Counted from the stretch's first letter, positions 18,241 through 28,073 are shown. The stretch: 64,000 nt of DNA from Nocardioides sp. InS609-2 (GCF_023208195.1 NZ_CP060034.1:992001-1056000); one strand, 5' to 3'. Notes: generated by a model not told the origin, from the letters alone. Numbers and translations: made by a program.

Positions 18241-21200
18241 CACGCGCTCTCGGCGTCGCGGAGGCGCTGGCTGATCACGGCCGAGATGCCGTCGCCGCGC
18301 ATCGTGACGCCGTACAGCGCGTCACCGACCTCCATCGTGCGCTTCTGGTGCGTGATGACGATCAGCTGGGAGCTCTCGCGCAGCTCCTCGTAGATCTCGA
18401 GCAGCCGGCCGAGGTTGGTGTCGTCGAGCGCGGCCTCGACCTCGTCGAGGATGTAGAACGGCGACGGGCGCGCCTTGAACAGCGCGACGAGGAACGCCAC
18501 CGCGACCAGCGACCGCTCGCCACCGGAGAGCAGCGAGAGGCGCTTGACCTTCTTGCCTGCCGGACGGGCCTCGACCTCGATGCCGGTGTTGAGCATGTCG
18601 CTGGGGTCGGTGAGCACCAGCTTGCCCTCACCACCGGGGAAGAGCCGCGCAAAGGTCGAGTCGAAGGCGCGCTCGACGTCGGCGTAGGCCTCGGCGAACA
18701 CCTGCTCGACCCGGTTGTCGACCTCGCGGACGATGTCGAGGAGGTCCTTGCGGGTCTGCTTGAGGTCCTCGAGCTGCTCGGTGAGGAACTTGTGCCGCTC
18801 CTCCATCGCCGAGAACTCCTCGAGCGCCAGCGGGTTGACCCGGCCCAGCATGCTCAGCGCGCGCTCGGCGGTGCGGAGGCGCTTCTGCTGCTCCTCGCGC
18901 ACGTACGGCGCGGGCTCGGGCGTCTCGTCGCCCTCGGCCACTTCGCCGGCGAACGGCACCAGCGTCTCGGGGCCGTAGTCGGTGACCAGGCCCTCGGGGT
19001 CCATCCCGAGCTCCTCGAGCGCCCGCTCCTCGAGCTGCTCGATGCGCATCTTCTGCTGGGTGCGGGCCATCTCGTCGCGGTGGACGGAGTTGACCAGCTC
19101 GTCGTGCTCGCGGCCCAGGTCGCGCAGCGTCGCGCGAACCGTGAGCAGCTCCTGCTCGCGGGCGTACCTGGCCCGCTCGATGTCACCACGCGCCTCGGAG
19201 GCGAGCGCGATCGAGTGCTCCAGCTTGCCGAGTACGACGGCCACGGCAGCGCCCACGGACTCCGCGGCGCGACCCTCGCGGATGATCCGCTCGCGCCGTT
19301 CACGAGCCTTGGCGCGTGACTCGCGCTCGGACTGGGCAGAGCGCACCAAAGCGTCGGCGCGGCCGTGCAGGCCGCGGGCGCGCTCCTCGGCGGTGCGCAG
19401 CCCCAGCCGGGCGTCCATCTCTCCCTGCCGGGCGGCCCGGGCAGCGTCGACGAGCCGCTCGCGGTCGACGACGTCGGGCTCCTCGTCGGTGGCGTCCTCG
19501 GCAGCAGCCAGCCGGCGCTCGAGCTCGGCCAGGCCGGCCAGGTCCTTCTCACGGGCTTCCTGCGCGGTCGCGATGGCGCGCTCGAGTCGCTCGGCCTCAC
19601 CACGCGCCGACCGGGCGAGCGAGTGGTACTGACCGAGCTCCTCGGCCACGGCGGCCAGGGTCGCGTCGGACTCGTGCAGCTTGGCCAGCGCGACGTCGGT
19701 GCGCTTGAGGGCCTCGAGCCGCTCGGACTCGAAGCGCGAGATGTCGAAGCCCAGCCGCTCGGCCGACGCGGTGGCCTCGACCAGCTGCTCGGAGGCCTCG
19801 TCGAGGGCGGCCTGGATCTCGATCAGGCTGGGTTGGCTCGACGAGCCGCCCGAGGCGAAGTGGGCTCCGATCAGGTCGCCCTCGCGGGTGACCGCGGTGA
19901 CGTCGGGCAGGTCGGCCACGAGGGCACGCGCGGCGTCGAGGTCGTCGACCACCGCGACCTTGAAGAGCAGTCGTGCGAGCGCACCGTCGAGGCTGGTGGG
20001 GCCTTCGATCACGTCCACGGCGTACGTCGCGGTGCCGGGCAGCTCCGGCCACGACCGCTCAGCGGCCGGCGGGCCTCCGAGCAGCATGCCGGCCCGGCCG
20101 AGGTCGTCACCCTTGAGGTGACCGATGGCGGCGACGGCCGCGTCGGGCCCGGTGAACGCGACGGCGTCGGCCGCAGAGCCGAGAGCGCCGGCGACGGCCG
20201 CCTCGTAGCCGGCTCGCACTGACAGCAGCGCCGCGACGGAGCCCATCAGGCCGGAGACGGAGTCGGACGCGGCGAGCAGGGCGCCCGCGCCGTCCTTGCG
20301 GTTGAGACCGAGCTCGAGGGCGTCCTTGCGGGCCAGCAGCCCGGTGCGGGAGCGGTCGGCCTGGGCCGCCTCGTCGCGGGCCTTGGCGAGTCGTTCGTCG
20401 ATGTCGTCGAGGGCGGAGACGGCCACTTCGTGCTCGGCGTCGAGGCCCTCCTCGCCGGCGTCGAGGCCGGCCACCTTGGTCTCGAGCGAGGTGAAATCGC
20501 GCTGCGCCCGGTCGGCTCGCGCGACGGCCTCTTCTCGGGCTGCGCCAAGGCGGCCCAGCTCGTCGTCGGCGCCCGCGGCGCGCGACTTGATGGCGTTGAC
20601 CTGGCCGTGCAGACGGGCCAGCCCCTCACGGCGGTCGGCGGCAGCGCGCTGAAGGCCGGCGATGCGCCGGTCCTCCTCGGCTGCGGCGTCCTCAGCAGTA
20701 CGACGAGCGGTGACGGCGTGCTCGAGTGCGGTGCGCAGTGACTCGACCTCGGCGCCGATCTGCTGCTCCTGCTCGCGCACCTTGGCGGCCTGGGCCTCCA
20801 GGTGCTCGGGGTCGCGGCCTCCTTCGTCGAGCTCGTCGTCGCTGGTGCCGGCGGCGTTGCGGACGCGTTCGGCGGCCAGCGACTGGGTGCCGCGCAGTCG
20901 CTCCTTGAGCCCCGAGAGGGCGAACCACGTCTCCTGGGCCTGGGCCAGCGCGGGCAGGTCCTCGCGCAGCGCGGCCTCGAGCCGGGTCTCCGACTCCCGC
21001 GCCTTGGCGGCGCCGGCCTCGACCAGCTCGCGCCGTTCGAGCAGGATCGACTCGTCGGCGAGCTCCTGGTTGAGCGCGTTGCGGGCGGTGACGAGGTCGT
21101 CGGCGACGAGCCGGGCCCGCGCATCGCGCACGTCGGCCTGTACGGCGACGGCCCGGCGGGCTACCTCTGCCTGCCGGCCGAGCGGCTTGAGCTGACGACG

Positions 21201-21794
21201 GATCTCGGAGAGCAGGTCGGTGAGCCGGGTGAGGTTGCCCTCGGTGGAGTCGAGCTTGCGGAGCGCCTTCTCCTTGCGCTTGCGGTGCTTGAGGACACCG
21301 GCCGCCTCCTCGATGAAGCCGCGGCGGTCCTCGGGAGTGGCGTGCAGGATCTGGTCGAGCTGGCCCTGGCCGACGATCACGTGCATCTCGCGGCCGATGC
21401 CGGAGTCGGACAGCAGCTCCTGTACGTCGAGGAGCCGGCAGGTCTGGGAGTTGATGGCGTACTCGGAGCCGCCGTTGCGGAACATCGTCCGGCTGATCGT
21501 CACCTCGGCGTACTCGATGGGCAGCGCGCCGTCGGAGTTGTCGATCGTCAGCATCACCTCGGCGCGGCCCAGCGGCGGGCGGCCGGAGGTGCCGGCGAAG
21601 ATGACGTCCTCCATCTTGCCGCCGCGCAGCGACTTGGCGCCCTGCTCACCCATCACCCAGGCCAGCGCGTCGACCACGTTGGACTTGCCGGAGCCGTTGG
21701 GCCCGACGATGCACGTGATGCCCGGCTCGAGCTGGAGCGTCGTCGATGAGGCGAAGGACTTGAACCCCTTGAGGGTCAGGCTCTTCAGGTACAC
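18240..21794 (-). CDS. smc: Chromosome segregation ATPase SMC
   Basis: A 1184-aa condensin subunit that, with ScpA/ScpB, compacts and separates chromosomes. The N-terminal Walker A is GPNGSGKS at residues 31-38 in the classic LEPGITCIV context. Long coiled coils flank a hinge around residues 500-670, and the C-terminal head has the signature LLSGGERSL and Walker B FYILDEVEAALDD. The GTG at 21794 (VYLKSLTLKGFKSF) is chosen because GGAGGAG lies seven bases upstream; a GTG seven codons earlier would put that ribosome site inside the gene. ScpA and ScpB genes are not in this window. Confidence 0.96.
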   Translation of the reverse strand: MYLKSLTLKGFKSFASSTTLQLEPGITCIVGPNGSGKSNVVDALAWVMGEQGAKSLRGGKMEDVIFAGTSGRPPLGRAEVMLTIDNSDGALPIEYAEVTISRTMFRNGGSEYAINSQTCRLLDVQELLSDSGIGREMHVIVGQGQLDQILHATPEDRRGFIEEAAGVLKHRKRKEKALRKLDSTEGNLTRLTDLLSEIRRQLKPLGRQAEVARRAVAVQADVRDARARLVADDLVTARNALNQELADESILLERRELVEAGAAKARESETRLEAALREDLPALAQAQETWFALSGLKERLRGTQSLAAERVRNAAGTSDDELDEGGRDPEHLEAQAAKVREQEQQIGAEVESLRTALEHAVTARRTAEDAAAEEDRRIAGLQRAAADRREGLARLHGQVNAIKSRAAGADDELGRLGAAREEAVARADRAQRDFTSLETKVAGLDAGEEGLDAEHEVAVSALDDIDERLAKARDEAAQADRSRTGLLARKDALELGLNRKDGAGALLAASDSVSGLMGSVAALLSVRAGYEAAVAGALGSAADAVAFTGPDAAVAAIGHLKGDDLGRAGMLLGGPPAAERSWPELPGTATYAVDVIEGPTSLDGALARLLFKVAVVDDLDAARALVADLPDVTAVTREGDLIGAHFASGGSSSQPSLIEIQAALDEASEQLVEATASAERLGFDISRFESERLEALKRTDVALAKLHESDATLAAVAEELGQYHSLARSARGEAERLERAIATAQEAREKDLAGLAELERRLAAAEDATDEEPDVVDRERLVDAARAARQGEMDARLGLRTAEERARGLHGRADALVRSAQSERESRAKARERRERIIREGRAAESVGAAVAVVLGKLEHSIALASEARGDIERARYAREQELLTVRATLRDLGREHDELVNSVHRDEMARTQQKMRIEQLEERALEELGMDPEGLVTDYGPETLVPFAGEVAEGDETPEPAPYVREEQQKRLRTAERALSMLGRVNPLALEEFSAMEERHKFLTEQLEDLKQTRKDLLDIVREVDNRVEQVFAEAYADVERAFDSTFARLFPGGEGKLVLTDPSDMLNTGIEVEARPAGKKVKRLSLLSGGERSLVAVAFLVALFKARPSPFYILDEVEAALDDTNLGRLLEIYEELRESSQLIVITHQKRTMEVGDALYGVTMRGDGISAVISQRLRDAESA

Positions 21795-21920
21795 GCGTAG
21801 CTCCTCCGGGGGCACGGCTCGTCCACTGAACGCGGCAGTCTCTCAGACATCCGGCGGGGGAAGCTCAGCGCGGCTCAGCCTACTCGGCGGCGACGCGCTC
21901 GCGAGCACCGTCGGCGGCGG

Positions 21921-22075
21921 GTCTCGACACGCTCGCCGGCGCGCGCTACGCGACCAACGAGAGATCGGTGGCCGAGTGCCTCACCCCACCCTTCGGTGGT
22001 CGAGTGCCTCGCGAGGAACGAGCGAGGTGTATCGAGACCCCGGTGTATCGAGACCCCGGGTGTATCGAGCCCGCC
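21921..22075. repeat. Repeat region upstream of smc with tandem 16-bp units
   Basis: This noncoding stretch contains GGGTCTCGACACGCTCGCC and GGTGGTCGAGTGCCTCGC, both in the style of Nocardioides dispersed repeats. It ends in two perfect tandem copies of GGTGTATCGAGACCCC (22026-22041 and 22042-22057) and a degenerate third (22058-22072). It fills most of the 296-bp gap between the divergent smc and DUF3467 genes. Confidence 0.75.
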
Positions 22076-22090
22076 GGTAGCCTCTGCGCC

Positions 22091-22390
22091 ATGTCCGACG
22101 ACGACAACGACCAGGCCGCCAACCAGCCTCAGAACTTCCAGATCAACGTCCCCGACGACCAGGTCGGCGGGGTGTGGGCCAACTTCGCGTCCGTGTCGCA
22201 CAGTCCCTATGAGTTCACCATCGACTTCGCCCGCATGGACTACGCCCATCAGCGCGAGGACGGGAGCCACCAAGGGCAGGTCGTGGCGCGCGTCAACCTG
22301 TCGCCGTTGATGGTGACCCAGTTGCTCGAGGCGCTCGAGTCCAACTGGCAGGGGTACGCCGCCCGCTCGATGCCACCCGAGATGCAGTGA
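22091..22390 (+). CDS. DUF3467 family protein
   Basis: A 99-aa protein whose core, VGGVWANFASVSHSPYEFTIDFARMD followed by VVARVNLSPLMVTQLLEALESNW, matches the DUF3467 pattern. The N-terminus is acidic and glutamine/asparagine-rich. The function of the family is unknown. The stop overlaps the GTG of the downstream methyltransferase gene (GTGA), implying coupled translation. Confidence 0.82.
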   Translation: MSDDDNDQAANQPQNFQINVPDDQVGGVWANFASVSHSPYEFTIDFARMDYAHQREDGSHQGQVVARVNLSPLMVTQLLEALESNWQGYAARSMPPEMQ

Positions 22391-23454
22391 CCGCAGAGGA
22401 CGAGGCACGTCGCGCCCGGTTCGCCGAGTTCTTCGACTTCGGCACCGGTCACGGCCTCGAGATCGGGCCGCTGGCCAAGCCGATCGCCGTACGCCCGGCT
22501 GCCGACGTCAGCTACGTCGACATCACCGACCGCGCCGGGCTGGTCGCGCACTACCTCGAGGACCCGGGCGTCGACACCGATGCCATCCCCGAGCTCGACT
22601 TCTGGCTCACCCAGCCCGACGGCATCGTCACCATCGACGAGGCGTGCACGGGCGGGGCGCCGTTCGACTGGGTCGTGGCCAGCCACGTCGTCGAGCACAT
22701 TCCCGACGTGATCGCCTGGTTGCAGCAGATCGCCGCCGTCACCACCGACGGCGGCACGCTCGTGCTCGCCATCCCCGATCGCCGCTACAGCTTCGACGTG
22801 CACCGCCCGCCCACGACCGTCGGCCAGGCCCTCGAGGCGCATGACCGCGGCGACCGGAGGCCACAGACGCGAGCTGTCTTCGACTACTTCCACCAGGTCG
22901 TCACGCTCACCCCGGCCGACGCGTGGGCCGGTCACGTCCCCGGCCCCGAGGCTCGCATCCACACCCTCGACGCGGCCGTCGACTTCACCCGCCGCGCCCG
23001 CGAGGGCGACTACGTCGACAGCCACGTATGGCTGTTCACGCCCGCGGAGTTCGTGGCGTTCGTCGACGACCTGGGCCGCCTGGGACTCGTCGACTTCGCC
23101 GTGGAGCGGGTCGTCCCCACCCGGCGCGACGAGCTGGAGTACTACGCGCTTCTGACGCGCCTCCCCCGCGGCACCGACACCGCGTCGACCGCCGCCGAGC
23201 GCGAGCGGTTGCACGACGAAGCCCTCGACTCGCTCACCGCCGAGGAGCTTCCCGCTGGACCTGACCAGGCACTCAGCGAGGCCACGGCCCGCATCACCCG
23301 GCTCGAGCGCCGGCTGGCGAAGACCACTCGCCAGCGCGACCGCGCGCGACGACGCGTCCGGCAGCTCACCGGTCCGACCCGGTGGCGTGCCGGCGTCGTC
23401 GTCACCGCGGCGTACGTCCGCGACCGGCTGCGCCGTAGGTCGTCAGGCGGCTGA
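22387..23454 (+). CDS. Class I SAM-dependent methyltransferase-like protein
   Basis: A 355-aa protein with an atypical SAM-binding opening (GHGLEIGPLAKPIAV) and the post-II motif DWVVASHVVEHIPDVIAWLQ, then GGTLVLAIPDRRYSFD. These are found in methyltransferases of cell-surface glycan clusters. The C-terminus (about 270-350) is a basic coiled coil ending RDRLRRRSSGG. The acceptor is unknown; a link to the glycosyltransferases at 12-16 kb is possible but not shown. The last 12 bp overlap the convergent MFS gene. Confidence 0.78.
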   Translation: MTAEDEARRARFAEFFDFGTGHGLEIGPLAKPIAVRPAADVSYVDITDRAGLVAHYLEDPGVDTDAIPELDFWLTQPDGIVTIDEACTGGAPFDWVVASHVVEHIPDVIAWLQQIAAVTTDGGTLVLAIPDRRYSFDVHRPPTTVGQALEAHDRGDRRPQTRAVFDYFHQVVTLTPADAWAGHVPGPEARIHTLDAAVDFTRRAREGDYVDSHVWLFTPAEFVAFVDDLGRLGLVDFAVERVVPTRRDELEYYALLTRLPRGTDTASTAAERERLHDEALDSLTAEELPAGPDQALSEATARITRLERRLAKTTRQRDRARRRVRQLTGPTRWRAGVVVTAAYVRDRLRRRSSGG

Positions 23455-24684
23455 GACGACCTCGTCGGCGTGCGCGATGTGGTTGAGCTGGCGCCACACC
23501 AGCGCGAGCGTCAACCCAGAGCCCACGAACGCGAACCAGAACGGCCCGGTCAGCCCCCAGACGTCGGCGATCACGCCGCCCAGCGCCGTACCCGCGACCA
23601 TGCCCGCCATCACACACATCAGGTAGACCGAGCCCACCCGCCCCTGGAACTGCGTCGGCACGGCGCGCTGCCGGACCGCATTGGACAGGGTGCCCCAGAC
23701 GAATGCGTAGGCGCCGAAGACGAACATGGTCACGTAGGCCTGCCAGGCGGTCTGCGCGAGCGCCAGCGAGAGGTGGGTGACGACCTCCAGCAGCAGGCAC
23801 GCGCGCATCAGCGCCGCGAGCGGCACCCGACGCTCCAGCCAGCCATAGCTCGCGGTCCCCACGATGCCGCCGGCGGCCGCGGCCGTGGTGAGCAGGCCGA
23901 AGCCGACCTCCCCCATCTGCAGCCGGTCGAGCGACCACAGCACCAGCACCGACCACGCGGCAGCCCAGGTGATGTTGAACGTGACGATGACGAGCGCGAG
24001 GGTGCGGATGGGGCGGTTCGACAGCAGCCAACGGACCCCATCGGCGATATCGCGTCGTACGTGCGTCTCCCCCACGTCGCGCACGGCTCCGGGCGGCGTG
24101 GAGATCCGGGAGACGAGCACGACCGCGGTCGCCGCGCAGACGACCTGCACGAGGAACGGCAGCACCATGCCGGCCGCGAACAGGAACGCGCCGACGGGAG
24201 GCCCGACGAGCTGGTTGGCGGTCAGGAAGCCGGCCTGGAGGCGGACGTTCGCGATGCCCAGGTCGGCCCTGTCGACCAGCATCGGCGTGAGCGTGCTGCT
24301 CGTGGTGTCGGCGAAGACCTCCGCGGTTCCGTAGAGGAAGACCGCCACCAGCACGATGGCGATGTTGACCGCGCCCGTGGCGATCACGAAGCACAGCCCC
24401 ACCAGCAGTACGGCGCGTAGCGCGTCGGCCACGATGACGACCCTGCGCCGGTCGAGCCGGTCTGCCAGCGCCCCGGCGTACAGACCGAACAGCAGCCAGG
24501 GCAGTCGCTGCAACAAGACGGCGGCCGCCACCAGCACCGGCGAGCGCGTCTGGGACGCGACCAGCAGCGGTGCGGCCGCCATGGCGATGCCGTCGCCGAT
24601 GTTGGAGACCCACGAACTCGCCACCAGCCACCGGAAGCCGATGCCCAGCCGACCCGGAAGAAGGACTTCGACGATTCGGCTCAC
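23443..24684 (-). CDS. MFS transporter (enterobactin-exporter EntS-like)
   Basis: A 413-aa membrane protein with about 12 helices. The motif between helices 2 and 3 is LYAGALADRLDRRRVVI, and the N-terminus GFRWLVASSWVSNIGDGIAMAAAPLL matches the MFS_3/EntS branch of drug or siderophore exporters. The substrate is unknown. The GTG start (MSRIVEVLLPGRLG) is used. It is convergent with the methyltransferase gene, with a 12-bp overlap of coding ends. Confidence 0.85.
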   Translation of the reverse strand: MSRIVEVLLPGRLGIGFRWLVASSWVSNIGDGIAMAAAPLLVASQTRSPVLVAAAVLLQRLPWLLFGLYAGALADRLDRRRVVIVADALRAVLLVGLCFVIATGAVNIAIVLVAVFLYGTAEVFADTTSSTLTPMLVDRADLGIANVRLQAGFLTANQLVGPPVGAFLFAAGMVLPFLVQVVCAATAVVLVSRISTPPGAVRDVGETHVRRDIADGVRWLLSNRPIRTLALVIVTFNITWAAAWSVLVLWSLDRLQMGEVGFGLLTTAAAAGGIVGTASYGWLERRVPLAALMRACLLLEVVTHLSLALAQTAWQAYVTMFVFGAYAFVWGTLSNAVRQRAVPTQFQGRVGSVYLMCVMAGMVAGTALGGVIADVWGLTGPFWFAFVGSGLTLALVWRQLNHIAHADEVVSAA

Positions 24685-24795
24685 AAGTCGCGGACGTTAC
24701 CGGCCACACTGATCGGCCGCACGCGGTTTCCCCCGACGACTGAATGGGTAGGAGCCACCGGCGCACACGCGCCACCCGACCCGAGGGGGAAACTC

Positions 24796-25227
24796 ATGTT
24801 CCGCACACTGCTCGTCTCAGCAGTCACCACACTCGCCCTGGCGGCGCCCGTCGCCGCCGCCGACGCGGCGCCCGCCGAGGCCCAGGCACAGGCCCAGCAG
24901 GCCGCGAGGATCACCGGCACGTGGACCGGCAAGTTCGACGTCACCGGGAGCAACAACCAGGACTCCGGCGTCATTCTCAAGATCAAGAAGAGGGGCAACA
25001 AGTACAAGGGCACCGTCACCCACAAGGGGTTCTGCGCCGGCACCCTGAAGTTCAAGGGCAAGTCCGGTGGCTACTTCAAGTTCACCGAGATGCTCACCAA
25101 GTCGCTGCAGCCGGGTCTCGTCTGCACCCCGACCGTCGAGCTCAAGGTCAAGCGCAAGGGCAACAAGCTCAAGGGCGTGTGGTCCAACAACGGCCAGAAC
25201 GCCACCGGCACGATGACCCGCGGCTGA
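24796..25227 (+). CDS. Secreted protein of unknown function
   Basis: A 143-aa protein with a classical signal peptide (MFRTLLVSAVTTLALAAPVAAADA, cleavage after an Ala-x-Ala near residue 22). The mature part is lysine- and glycine-rich with alternating beta-strand character: ITGTWTGKFDV, VILKIKKRGNKYKGTVTHKG, then VELKVKRKGNKLKGVWSNNG, an internal repeat of KxKKxGNKxKG. This suggests a small beta-barrel. Two cysteines could form a disulfide. GAGGGG precedes the ATG, and a terminator follows at 25247. Confidence 0.75.
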   Translation: MFRTLLVSAVTTLALAAPVAAADAAPAEAQAQAQQAARITGTWTGKFDVTGSNNQDSGVILKIKKRGNKYKGTVTHKGFCAGTLKFKGKSGGYFKFTEMLTKSLQPGLVCTPTVELKVKRKGNKLKGVWSNNGQNATGTMTRG

Positions 25228-25246
25228 CCCGCGAAGTCATCCAGAC

Positions 25247-25277
25247 AACCCCGTCGACCACCATGTCGGCGGGGTTT
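25247..25277 (+). terminator. Rho-independent-type terminator after the secreted protein gene
   Basis: AACCCCGTCGAC (25247-25258) pairs with GTCGGCGGGGTT (25265-25276) with one G-U pair, and TTT begins at the foot of the stem. It also lies at the 3' end of the convergent coiled-coil gene. Confidence 0.75.
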
Positions 25278-25293
25278 CTGCGTCTCCGGTGGG

Positions 25294-25503
25294 TCAGGCG
25301 TGCAGCATGCGCTCGAGCGCGTCACCCTCGCGCTCGAGGATGGCTGCCGCCTGGGCGGCGGTGAGCCGGTCGTTCTCCTGCTGCAGCCGCACGACGAGCG
25401 TCTCGAGCTCGGTGACGCGCCGGCGCAGGTGGTGGTTCTGGGCGGAGAGACGAGCGGTGGACCGCGGGTCGCTGTTCAGGTGACCGATCAGCGCCTTGGC
25501 CAT
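25294..25503 (-). CDS. Small coiled-coil protein
   Basis: A 69-aa protein starting MAKALIGHLNSDPRS, then a heptad-patterned helix (LSAQNHHLRRRVTELETLVVRLQQENDRL) and EREGDALERMLHA. It looks like a leucine-zipper-type dimer without a DNA-binding region. Similar MAKALIGHL proteins are conserved but uncharacterised in actinobacteria. GAAAGG lies upstream of the ATG. It follows mutM on the same strand with an 85-bp gap and may have its own promoter. Confidence 0.7.
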   Translation of the reverse strand: MAKALIGHLNSDPRSTARLSAQNHHLRRRVTELETLVVRLQQENDRLTAAQAAAILEREGDALERMLHA

Positions 25504-25588
25504 GGGCGAACCTTTCGGGGGGCGGTGGACGACCCGTGCTGGGGCCATCTTCAAGAGTCCCACCGTGCCCCCAACGGGTCAATCCCAG

Positions 25589-26455
25589 TCAGGAGGCGGT
25601 CGCCGTACGGCGTCGGCGCGGCACCGGCTGGCACACCGGACAGAAGTACGACGACCGGTTCATGAAGGCGATCCGGCGGATCGGGGCGCCGCACCGCTCG
25701 CACGGCTCGCCCTCGCGTCCGTAGGCGTGCAGCGAGCGGTCGAAGTAGCCCGACTCGCCATTGACGTTGACGTACAGCGCGTCGAAGGAGGTGCCGCCCA
25801 CCTCGAGCGCGGCCGACATCACGGCCCGGGCATGGCCCAGCACGTCGGTCATCTGGGCGCGGGTCAGCCGGTCCCCCGGCCGGTCGCCGTGCACGCGTGC
25901 GCGCCACAGGGCCTCGTCGGCGTAGATGTTGCCGACCCCGGAGATCAGCGTCTGGTCGAGCAGCTGGCGCTTGATACCCGACGTCCGCCGCCGAGCCCGG
26001 GCGACGAACGCGTCGTCGTCGAACTCCGGGTCGAGGGGGTCGCGGGCGATGTGGGCGATCTCCGTCGGCAGCTCGGCGCCGCCGGTCGAGACGAACAGCC
26101 CGCCGAACATCCGCTGGTCGACGAACCTCAGCTCCCGGTTGGCGGCGTCGAGCGCGAAGCGGACCCGGAGGTGCTTCTCGTCGGGCTGGCCGACCGGCTG
26201 CACGAGCATCTGCCCGCTCATGCCGAGATGGCCGAGCAGCGCGTCGCCGTTGTCGAGCGCGAGCCAGAAGTACTTGCCGCGGCGCCGGGCCGCCTCGACG
26301 CGGTGACCGGTCAGTGCCGCAGCGAAACCGTCGGCACCACGCGGGTCACGGCGTACCGGGCGGGGGTGCAGGACGTCGACGTGCGTGATCGTCGTCCCGA
26401 CGACGTGGCGCTCGAGGCCGACGCGGACCACCTCGACCTCGGGCAGCTCGGGCAC
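25589..26455 (-). CDS. mutM: Formamidopyrimidine-DNA glycosylase MutM/Fpg
   Basis: A 288-aa base-excision repair enzyme that removes 8-oxoguanine and formamidopyrimidines and nicks the strand. It begins MPELPEVE, where Pro2 is the catalytic nucleophile after Met removal and Glu3 is the second catalytic residue. [12 protein letters not shown] [11 protein letters not shown], the helix-two-turn-helix [20 protein letters not shown] and the C-terminal zinc finger [10 protein letters not shown]...YFCPVC are all present. It starts 3 bp after the rnc stop. Confidence 0.96.
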   Translation of the reverse strand: MPELPEVEVVRVGLERHVVGTTITHVDVLHPRPVRRDPRGADGFAAALTGHRVEAARRRGKYFWLALDNGDALLGHLGMSGQMLVQPVGQPDEKHLRVRFALDAANRELRFVDQRMFGGLFVSTGGAELPTEIAHIARDPLDPEFDDDAFVARARRRTSGIKRQLLDQTLISGVGNIYADEALWRARVHGDRPGDRLTRAQMTDVLGHARAVMSAALEVGGTSFDALYVNVNGESGYFDRSLHAYGREGEPCERCGAPIRRIAFMNRSSYFCPVCQPVPRRRRTATAS

Positions 26456-26458
26456 GGC

Positions 26459-27223
26459 TCAGTCGGAGGGAGCGGCGACGGCGGTCAAGGCGTCCTGGAT
26501 CGCGCCGTACGCCGTCTCGGCAGCGGCCTGCTCGGCTTCCTTCTTGGAGCGGCCCTCGCCGTGGCCGTAGAGCTGGTGGCCGACCTTCACCTGCGCGGTG
26601 AACGTCTTCATGTGGTCGGGACCTGCGTCCGCGATGACGTACTCGGGCACGCCCAGCCCGCGCACGGCGGAGAGCTCCTGGAGGGACGTCTTCCAGTCGA
26701 GGCCGGCGCCCATGGCCGCGGCGGCCTGCATCAGCGGGTCGAAGAGCAGGTGTACGACGGGGCCCGAGGCCTCGAACCCGCCGGAGAGGTGAATCGCGCC
26801 GATGACCGCCTCGACGGTGTCGGACAGGATCGAGGCCTTGTCGCGACCACCCGTCGACTCCTCGCCTCGGCCGAGCTTGATGTGCTGGCCCAGCTCGAGG
26901 TCGCGAGCCACACCGGCGAGTGCCCGGGCGTTGACGACGGCGGCCCGCAGCTTCGCGAGCCGGCCCTCGTTGAGGTCGGGGTGGGTCGTGTAGAGCGCTT
27001 CCGTGACGATCACCCCGAGCACCGAGTCGCCGAGGAACTCGAGCCGCTCGTTGGTCGGCAGCCCGCCGTTCTCGTAGGCGTAGGAGCGGTGTGTCAGGGC
27101 GCGGTCGAGTAGCTCGGCGTCCAGCGTGGGATCACCGAGCGCGGTGCGCAGAACCGCGGTGGTCAGCTCGTCGCCCGGTTCAGAGAACCTGGCGACGGTC
27201 GGCGCGCGCGCCGTACTGACCAC
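26459..27223 (-). CDS. rnc: Ribonuclease III
   Basis: RNase III cleaves double-stranded RNA in rRNA maturation and mRNA decay. The signature [16 protein letters not shown] is present, followed by the catalytic [12 protein letters not shown] and a C-terminal double-stranded RNA-binding domain ([12 protein letters not shown] to [21 protein letters not shown]). The start is uncertain: no ATG, GTG or TTG exists between the core and the codons at 27223-27262. Every candidate GTG therefore overlaps the end of rpmF; 27223 is the shortest choice (254 aa, 44-bp overlap). Confidence 0.92.
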   Translation of the reverse strand: MVSTARAPTVARFSEPGDELTTAVLRTALGDPTLDAELLDRALTHRSYAYENGGLPTNERLEFLGDSVLGVIVTEALYTTHPDLNEGRLAKLRAAVVNARALAGVARDLELGQHIKLGRGEESTGGRDKASILSDTVEAVIGAIHLSGGFEASGPVVHLLFDPLMQAAAAMGAGLDWKTSLQELSAVRGLGVPEYVIADAGPDHMKTFTAQVKVGHQLYGHGEGRSKKEAEQAAAETAYGAIQDALTAVAAPSD

Positions 27224-27365
27224 AGGTGCCACACGCACGGTGCGGCAGGTGCTTGGCACCACAGGCGGGGTTCGCGCAGGTCACGAGGGAGGGCGCAACG
27301 GCCTTCCACGCCGACCGACGGTGGCGCGTGTTGCTCCGCGACATCTTCCGCTTCGGGACAGCCAC
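27180..27365 (-). CDS. rpmF: 50S ribosomal protein L32
   Basis: A 61-aa L32 starting [21 protein letters not shown] (GTG start). The zinc ribbon is intact with CANPAC and CGTC pairs, so this is the zinc-binding form. It lies between the DUF177 gene and rnc, the common bacterial order. Its 3' end is overlapped by rnc. Confidence 0.96.
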   Translation of the reverse strand: MAVPKRKMSRSNTRHRRSAWKAVAPSLVTCANPACGAKHLPHRACGTCGQYGARADRRQVL

Positions 27366-27429
27366 TGTTATCTCCTCATACGGGCCGGATCGCTCCGGCC
27401 ATCGTTTTCGTCTGGCCTGGTTCGGCCGG

Positions 27430-27990
27430 TCAGTCCTTGGGGTGATCCGGCTGGAGGGCTTGCAGGCCCACCCAGCGTGGATCGATCGCTGCCTCGTGGC
27501 TGTGGTCAGGATCCTCGGCGAGCCGCGCACCACACTCGATGCACAGACCCGGACAGTCGTCCTGGCACAACGGCTGGAACGGCAGTGCAAGCACCACCGC
27601 ATCCCGCAGCAACGGCTCGAGGTCGAGCAGGTCGTCCTCGAGCTTTCTGGTCTCGTCGTCGAGGTCCTCGTCGGAGGCGTCGTGCCGGATGTCGTCGTAG
27701 ACGTACAGCTCCTGGAGATCGGCGACGATGTCCTCGTCGATGGGCTCCAGGCACCGCACGCACTCGCCGACGAGCGCGGCTTGCGCCGTACCCGTGACCA
27801 ACACGCCCTCCATGACCGCCTCGAGGCGCAGGTCGAGTTCGACCGGCGATCCCTCGGCGACACGAAGCACTTCGATGCCGAGTTCTGACGGAGCCGGAAC
27901 GGTGACGACCACCTGACGCTGGGACCCCGGGCGGCGACCGAGCTCGCGTGTATCGAGCACGAGCGGCGCTCTCGGGTCCAGGCTGTTCAA
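27430..27990 (-). CDS. YceD/DUF177 family protein
   Basis: A 186-aa protein of the YceD family, implicated in 23S rRNA accumulation and nearly always upstream of rpmF. Cysteine motifs are GECVRCLEP in the middle and [13 protein letters not shown] near residues 142-154, the family pattern. The centre is highly acidic ([16 protein letters not shown]). The TTG at 27990 has GGAG upstream and is taken as the start. Confidence 0.9.
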   Translation of the reverse strand: MNSLDPRAPLVLDTRELGRRPGSQRQVVVTVPAPSELGIEVLRVAEGSPVELDLRLEAVMEGVLVTGTAQAALVGECVRCLEPIDEDIVADLQELYVYDDIRHDASDEDLDDETRKLEDDLLDLEPLLRDAVVLALPFQPLCQDDCPGLCIECGARLAEDPDHSHEAAIDPRWVGLQALQPDHPKD

Positions 27991-28073
27991 AAGGTCAACT
28001 CCAGTCCGGCACGACAGAACCTAGGAATCGTAACGGTCTGCGGTCAGCGTGAGCAAAACGGACGGTCCGTGAC

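Noticed and set aside
22026-22072. Possible CRISPR array in the tandem units upstream of smc
   Set aside because: The 16-bp units abut with no spacers and only about three copies exist; no cas gene is present in the window.
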